This document shows, in pieces, positions 13,083-15,460 of a stretch of 15,460 nt of DNA. Every line of letters starts with the position of its first letter. The first letter of the stretch is position 1. The DNA comes from JAJYVT01 sp027339205 (GTDB lineage: Bacteria > Actinomycetota > Acidimicrobiia > Acidimicrobiales > RAAP-2): contig DAHWOV010000088.1 of NCBI GenBank assembly GCA_027339205.1, forward strand, positions 1 to 15,460. Direction: 5' to 3'. The translations under genes and the position numbers were made by a program. The notes below the pieces were generated by a model. It saw only the letters and a program-made list of their open reading frames with translations. It ran no database searches and was not told where the DNA came from.

Positions 13083-13885
13083 CAGCGCTTCCCCTGGCCA
13101 CCGCGCCCGGGAACGCGGCCGCCGGCGACGGCGACCGCCGGGACCCGGCCGCTGGCCGGCCCCGTGGCCACTGCCGCCGCTGCGGCGGTGGCGGCCGGGC
13201 TGCCGTCGATGCCGTAGACGCCACGCGCCTGGTCCCTCACGACCGTCCCGTGGTCGAGCTCGACCACGCGCCGGCGCATCCAGTTCACGAGCACCTCGTC
13301 GTGCGTCGCGACCACGACCGTGGTGCCGGTCCGGTTGATCCGGTCCAGCAGCTGCATGATGCCCTGGCTGGTCCCTGGGTCGAGGTTGCCGGTGGGCTCG
13401 TCCGCGAGCAGGATCAGCGGCCGGTTGACGAACGCGCGGGCGACGGCCACCCGCTGCTGCTCGCCGCCCGAGAGCTCGCCGGGGAGGTTGTCCCTCTTCT
13501 TGGCGAGGCCGACGAGATCGAGCACCTGGGGCACCTGGTTCGCGACGACATGCTTCGGGCGTCCGATCACCTCGAGCGCAAATGCCACGTTCTCGAAGAC
13601 CGTCTTGTTCGGCAGCAGGCGGAAATCCTGGAATACACAGCCGATGTTTCGCCGGAGGTAAGGCACGCGCCACTTCGGAAGATGCACGATGTCGCGGCCC
13701 GCTTCCCAGATACGTCCCGAATCCGGGAGCTCCTCGCGCAAGAGAAGACGGATCAGCGTGGTCTTGCCTGACCCCGACGCTCCGACGAGGAAGACGAACT
13801 CCCCCTTCTCGATCTCGATCGACACATCACGCACCGCGACCGTGCCGTTCTTATACGTCTTCGTGACGTTCTGAAATCGGATCAT
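13082..13885 (-). CDS. ftsE: Cell division ATP-binding protein FtsE
   Basis: A 267-aa ABC-type ATPase that partners FtsX at the division septum. Visible: Walker A GASGSGKTT (35-43), Q-loop Gln86 in VFQDFRLL, ABC signature LSGGEQQR (138-145), Walker B LILLADEPT (157-165) with Glu163, the D-loop GNLD and switch His195 (VVATHD). Typical FtsE ends at about 220-230; here an Ala/Gly/Pro tail of about 40 residues follows, ending basic (GRGGQGKR). I chose ATG 13885 because it gives the usual MIRFQNVTKTY start. An ATG at 13924 would add 13 residues with no Shine-Dalgarno. GGAG lies about 11 nt upstream of the chosen start, which is far, so translation initiation may be weak. The stop overlaps ftsX by 1 nt. 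Confidence 0.95.
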   Translation of the reverse strand: MIRFQNVTKTYKNGTVAVRDVSIEIEKGEFVFLVGASGSGKTTLIRLLLREELPDSGRIWEAGRDIVHLPKWRVPYLRRNIGCVFQDFRLLPNKTVFENVAFALEVIGRPKHVVANQVPQVLDLVGLAKKRDNLPGELSGGEQQRVAVARAFVNRPLILLADEPTGNLDPGTSQGIMQLLDRINRTGTTVVVATHDEVLVNWMRRRVVELDHGTVVRDQARGVYGIDGSPAATAAAAAVATGPASGRVPAVAVAGGRVPGRGGQGKR

Positions 13886-13965
13886 TTGGGAATGTCTCCG
13901 TCCGTCGAGTGGTGGTCGGGCCATGCGGCCATCTGCTGCAACGCCGCGGACGTGGGGCCGCTGAA

Positions 13966-13994
13966 AGCCTACCGAAGTCGGCCCAAGGGGTCAC
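13966..13994 (-). promoter_or_regulatory. Candidate SigA-type promoter of ftsEX
   Basis: On the minus strand GTGACC (13994-13989; TGAC matches TTGACA) is followed by exactly 17 nt and then TAGGCT (13971-13966; fits TANNNT). The predicted start of transcription is near 13958, giving a leader of about 70 nt to the ftsE ATG. It is the best -35/-10 pair I can find in the window. Neither box is a full consensus match. Confidence 0.4.
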
Positions 13995-14005
13995 ATGTTT
14001 GACCC
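13988..14005. promoter_or_regulatory. Palindromic operator-like site over the ftsEX -35 region
   Basis: GGGTCA-CATGTT-TGACCC is a perfect 6-bp inverted repeat with a 6-bp spacer. It overlaps the candidate -35 box at 13989-13994. Its size and position suit a dimeric transcription factor acting on ftsEX. Which factor binds, if any, is unknown. Confidence 0.4.
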
Positions 14006-14041
14006 AATTCCCCCCTGACCAGCGCCTTCCCCGTGGTCATC

Positions 14042-14057
14042 GGCCTCCCCGGAGGCC
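14042..14057 (-). terminator. Hairpin GGCCTC-loop-GAGGCC at the far end of the prfB 3' region
   Basis: A perfect 6-bp GC-rich stem with a 4-nt loop lies about 140 nt beyond the prfB stop, immediately after the tandem repeat array. It may complete transcription termination of secA-prfB before the ftsEX promoter. There is no T-run. Confidence 0.35.
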
Positions 14058-14064
14058 CCGCGCA

Positions 14065-14199
14065 GCTACCCGGACCGCCCCCCGGGGCCAGCGCGAGGGC
14101 TCCCCGGACCGCCCCCCGGGGCCCCCGCGAGGGCTCCCCGGACGGCCGGCCGGTGCCCCCGCGAGCGCCCCCGGACCGCCGGCCGGGGCCCCCGTCAGC
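14065..14199. repeat. Four tandem 33-34 bp GC-rich repeats at the prfB 3' end
   Basis: Units lie at 14065-14098, 14099-14132, 14133-14166 and 14167-14199, the last overlapping the prfB stop codon. Each follows the pattern GCTCCCCGGACCGCC, then a CGGGG-type core, then CCCCCGCGAGG. Units 2 and 3 are the most regular; unit 1 and unit 4 differ by a few changes and one deleted base. Each unit contains CCCCGG...CCGGGG, so each can form its own GC hairpin. The array may act as a multi-hairpin terminator for secA-prfB or block read-through into ftsEX. Confidence 0.85.
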
Positions 14200-15322
14200 C
14201 TCCCCGCAGCCGGCGCAGCTCGGCCTCCATGAACGCGTCGAGGTCGCCGTCGAGGACCGCATCCACGTTGCCGGTCTCCACGCCCGTGCGCAGGTCCTTC
14301 ACCAGCTGGTACGGCGCCAGCACGTACGATCGGATCTGGTTCCCCCAGGCGTTCTCGGTGCGCGTCCCGCCGATCGAGTCGAGCTCAGCCTGTCGCTCCT
14401 CCCGGGCCTTCTCCGCCAGCTTGGCCGCGAGGATCTGCATGGCCTTCGCCTTGTTCTGGTGCTGGCTCCGCTCGTTCTGGACTGCGACCACGATCCCGGT
14501 GGGCAGGTGGGTCAGCCGCACCGCGGAGTCGGTCTTGTTCACGTGCTGGCCGCCCGCGCCCGAGGAGCGGTACGTGTCGACGCGCAGGTCCTTCTCGTCG
14601 ATCTCCACCTCGGAGACGTCGTCGAGGAACGGCACCACGTCCAGCGACGCGAAGCTGGTCTGGCGTCGGTGCTGGGAGTCGAAGGGCGACATGCGTACGA
14701 GCCGGTGCACGCCGCGTTCCGTGGCGAGGAGGCCGTACGCGTGCCGGCCGCGGACGATGAAGGTGACCGAGAGCAGCCCCGCCTCCTGCCCCGGCGTCGC
14801 CTCCTCCACCTCCACGCCGAACCCGTGACGATCCGCCCATCGCTGGTACATGCGCGCCAGCATCTCGGTCCAGTCCTGCGCGTCGGTCCCGCCCGCCCCG
14901 GCGTGCACCTCGCAGATCGCGTCGCGGTCGTCGTACTCGCCGGAGAAGAGGGACTCGAGCTCGAGCTCGCCGACGCGCGTGGTGAGCGTGTCGACCGTGG
15001 TCACCAGCTCCTTTTGCAGCGCCTCGTCGGGCGCCCCGCTCCGCTCGGCCTCTTCGACCAGCTCGGCGAGGACGCGGGCGTCCTCCACCGCTCCTGCGAG
15101 CGAGTCGAAGCGCGAGACGTCGTCGGCGACGCGGCCGAGCTCGGTCGTCACCGAGCGGGCGCGCTCCGGGTCGTCCCACAGGCCCGGTGCGGCAGCCTCG
15201 CGCTCGAGGTCCGTCCGCCTCGCGCGCAGTGCGTCGATGCCCAGGTAACCCTCGGCCTCGTCGACACGTGCCGCGAGCGACTCGATCTCGGCTGCGAGGT
15301 CGCGGCCCTCAGGCGGCGCCAT
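14195..15322 (-). CDS. prfB: Peptide chain release factor 2 (RF2)
   Basis: A 375-aa release factor that recognises UGA and UAA and triggers peptide release on the ribosome. The N-terminal coiled domain spans about 1-125. HAGAGGTDAQDW (140-151) begins the core. The codon-recognition tripeptide is SPF (212-214), which marks RF2 and not RF1. The catalytic GGQ is at 257-259 (SSGAGGQHVNKTDSAV). The frame is continuous: the programmed +1 frameshift with an in-frame UGA found in E. coli prfB is absent, so that autoregulation cannot operate. The ATG lies inside the 3' end of secA (14-nt overlap) and has no clear Shine-Dalgarno, so translation probably depends on secA. A GC-rich repeat array follows the stop. 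Confidence 0.96.
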   Translation of the reverse strand: MAPPEGRDLAAEIESLAARVDEAEGYLGIDALRARRTDLEREAAAPGLWDDPERARSVTTELGRVADDVSRFDSLAGAVEDARVLAELVEEAERSGAPDEALQKELVTTVDTLTTRVGELELESLFSGEYDDRDAICEVHAGAGGTDAQDWTEMLARMYQRWADRHGFGVEVEEATPGQEAGLLSVTFIVRGRHAYGLLATERGVHRLVRMSPFDSQHRRQTSFASLDVVPFLDDVSEVEIDEKDLRVDTYRSSGAGGQHVNKTDSAVRLTHLPTGIVVAVQNERSQHQNKAKAMQILAAKLAEKAREERQAELDSIGGTRTENAWGNQIRSYVLAPYQLVKDLRTGVETGNVDAVLDGDLDAFMEAELRRLRGG

Positions 15323-15460
15323 GACACAGCTTGTACTTCTTGCCGCTCCCGCACCAGCACGGGTCGTTGCGGCCGAGCTTGGGGGCTTGCGCGCCGCCCG
15401 CGGGTCCTTGCGCGCCGCCCGCAGGGCCCGGCGCGCCGCCCGCGGGTCCTTGCGCGCCCC
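15309..15460 (-). CDS. secA: Preprotein translocase SecA, C-terminal end only (5' part outside the window)
   Basis: Only the last 49 residues are in the window. They are a Gly/Ala/Pro linker (GAQGPAG repeats), then the SecA C-terminal zinc motif: GRNDPCWCGSGKKYKLCHG, with Cys-x-Cys and Cys-His ligands, which in SecA binds zinc, SecB and phospholipid. The motif also occurs in other SEC-C proteins, but its position directly before prfB and ftsEX is the usual actinobacterial secA place. SecA is the ATPase motor of the Sec export channel. The stop (TGA 15311-15309) lies inside the prfB 5' end. Confidence 0.82.
   Translation of the reverse strand, partial: GAQGPAGGAPGPAGGAQGPAGGAQAPKLGRNDPCWCGSGKKYKLCHGAA
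15387..15460 (-). repeat. 21-bp tandem repeats in the secA linker
   Basis: Three full 21-bp units (15387-15407, 15408-15428, 15429-15449) and part of a fourth run to the window edge. In frame they encode the heptapeptide GAQGPAG or GAPGPAG. The linker is thus a collagen-like, flexible Gly-Pro-Ala segment before the zinc motif. The array may continue beyond the window. Confidence 0.85.

Larger units (their letters stand above)
13886..14194. other. 309-bp gap between prfB and ftsE: no gene
   Basis: No coding frame here is convincing. The ftsE-proximal part (13886-14010) is less GC-rich and carries a promoter-like pair and a palindrome. The prfB-proximal part (14042-14194) carries a hairpin and a GC-rich tandem repeat array. 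So the gap seems to hold the prfB transcript end and the ftsEX promoter. Confidence 0.7.

Noticed and set aside
11368..13224. Long minus-strand frame running under ssb, ftsX and part of ftsE, with an equally long plus-strand frame
   Set aside because: Both cross several real genes and non-coding gaps and have shadow composition. Only the last 90 codons of the minus-strand frame, after the ssb stop, were kept as a possible gene.
14042..14199. CRISPR-like array
   Set aside because: The four units are contiguous direct repeats with no unique spacers between them and no cas genes nearby.

Overview
This is a very GC-rich window of core housekeeping genes, almost all on the minus strand; only msrB is on the plus strand. 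GTG starts, 1-4 nt gene overlaps, the dnaG-sigA pair, and the secA-prfB-ftsE-ftsX order all point to an actinobacterium (Actinomycetota). A deep non-model lineage such as Acidimicrobiia or a relative fits best, but that finer placement is inference. I see no phage, transposase, CRISPR array, toxin-antitoxin or biosynthetic cluster.

Layout from the right-hand end, following minus-strand transcription. (1) The 3' end of secA (15309-15460, cut by the window edge) overlaps prfB (RF2) by 14 nt. After prfB come four tandem 33-34 bp GC-rich repeats and a palindrome, then a promoter/operator-like stretch, then ftsE-ftsX (1-nt overlap). (2) A short ssb follows; it overlaps a 90-codon orphan reading frame by 4 nt, and that frame converges on plus-strand msrB. 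(3) Divergent from msrB is a five-gene chain in which every junction is a 4-nt ATGA or GTGA overlap: a degenerate UppS-family protein, an 85-aa two-helix membrane protein, recO, hemW and glyS. (4) ppdK stands alone with a strong ribosome binding site, a leader made of three abutting inverted repeats, and a long basic C-terminal tail encoded by 15-bp repeats. (5) dnaG and sigA overlap by ATGA, followed by tRNA-Asn (GTT). The first 264 bases hold no gene I can support.

Most products serve basic cell functions: secretion (SecA), translation (RF2, GlyRS, tRNA-Asn), division and cell-wall hydrolase control (FtsEX), replication, repair and transcription (SSB, RecO, DnaG, SigA), radical-SAM heme chaperoning (HemW), PEP/pyruvate interconversion (PpdK) and methionine sulfoxide repair (MsrB). 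No clear new multi-gene system is visible. The points most worth a second look are the UppS-like protein lacking catalytic residues together with its coupled membrane protein, the H1-like tail on PpdK, the three-palindrome ppdK leader, the repeat array behind prfB, and the palindrome over the likely ftsE promoter.
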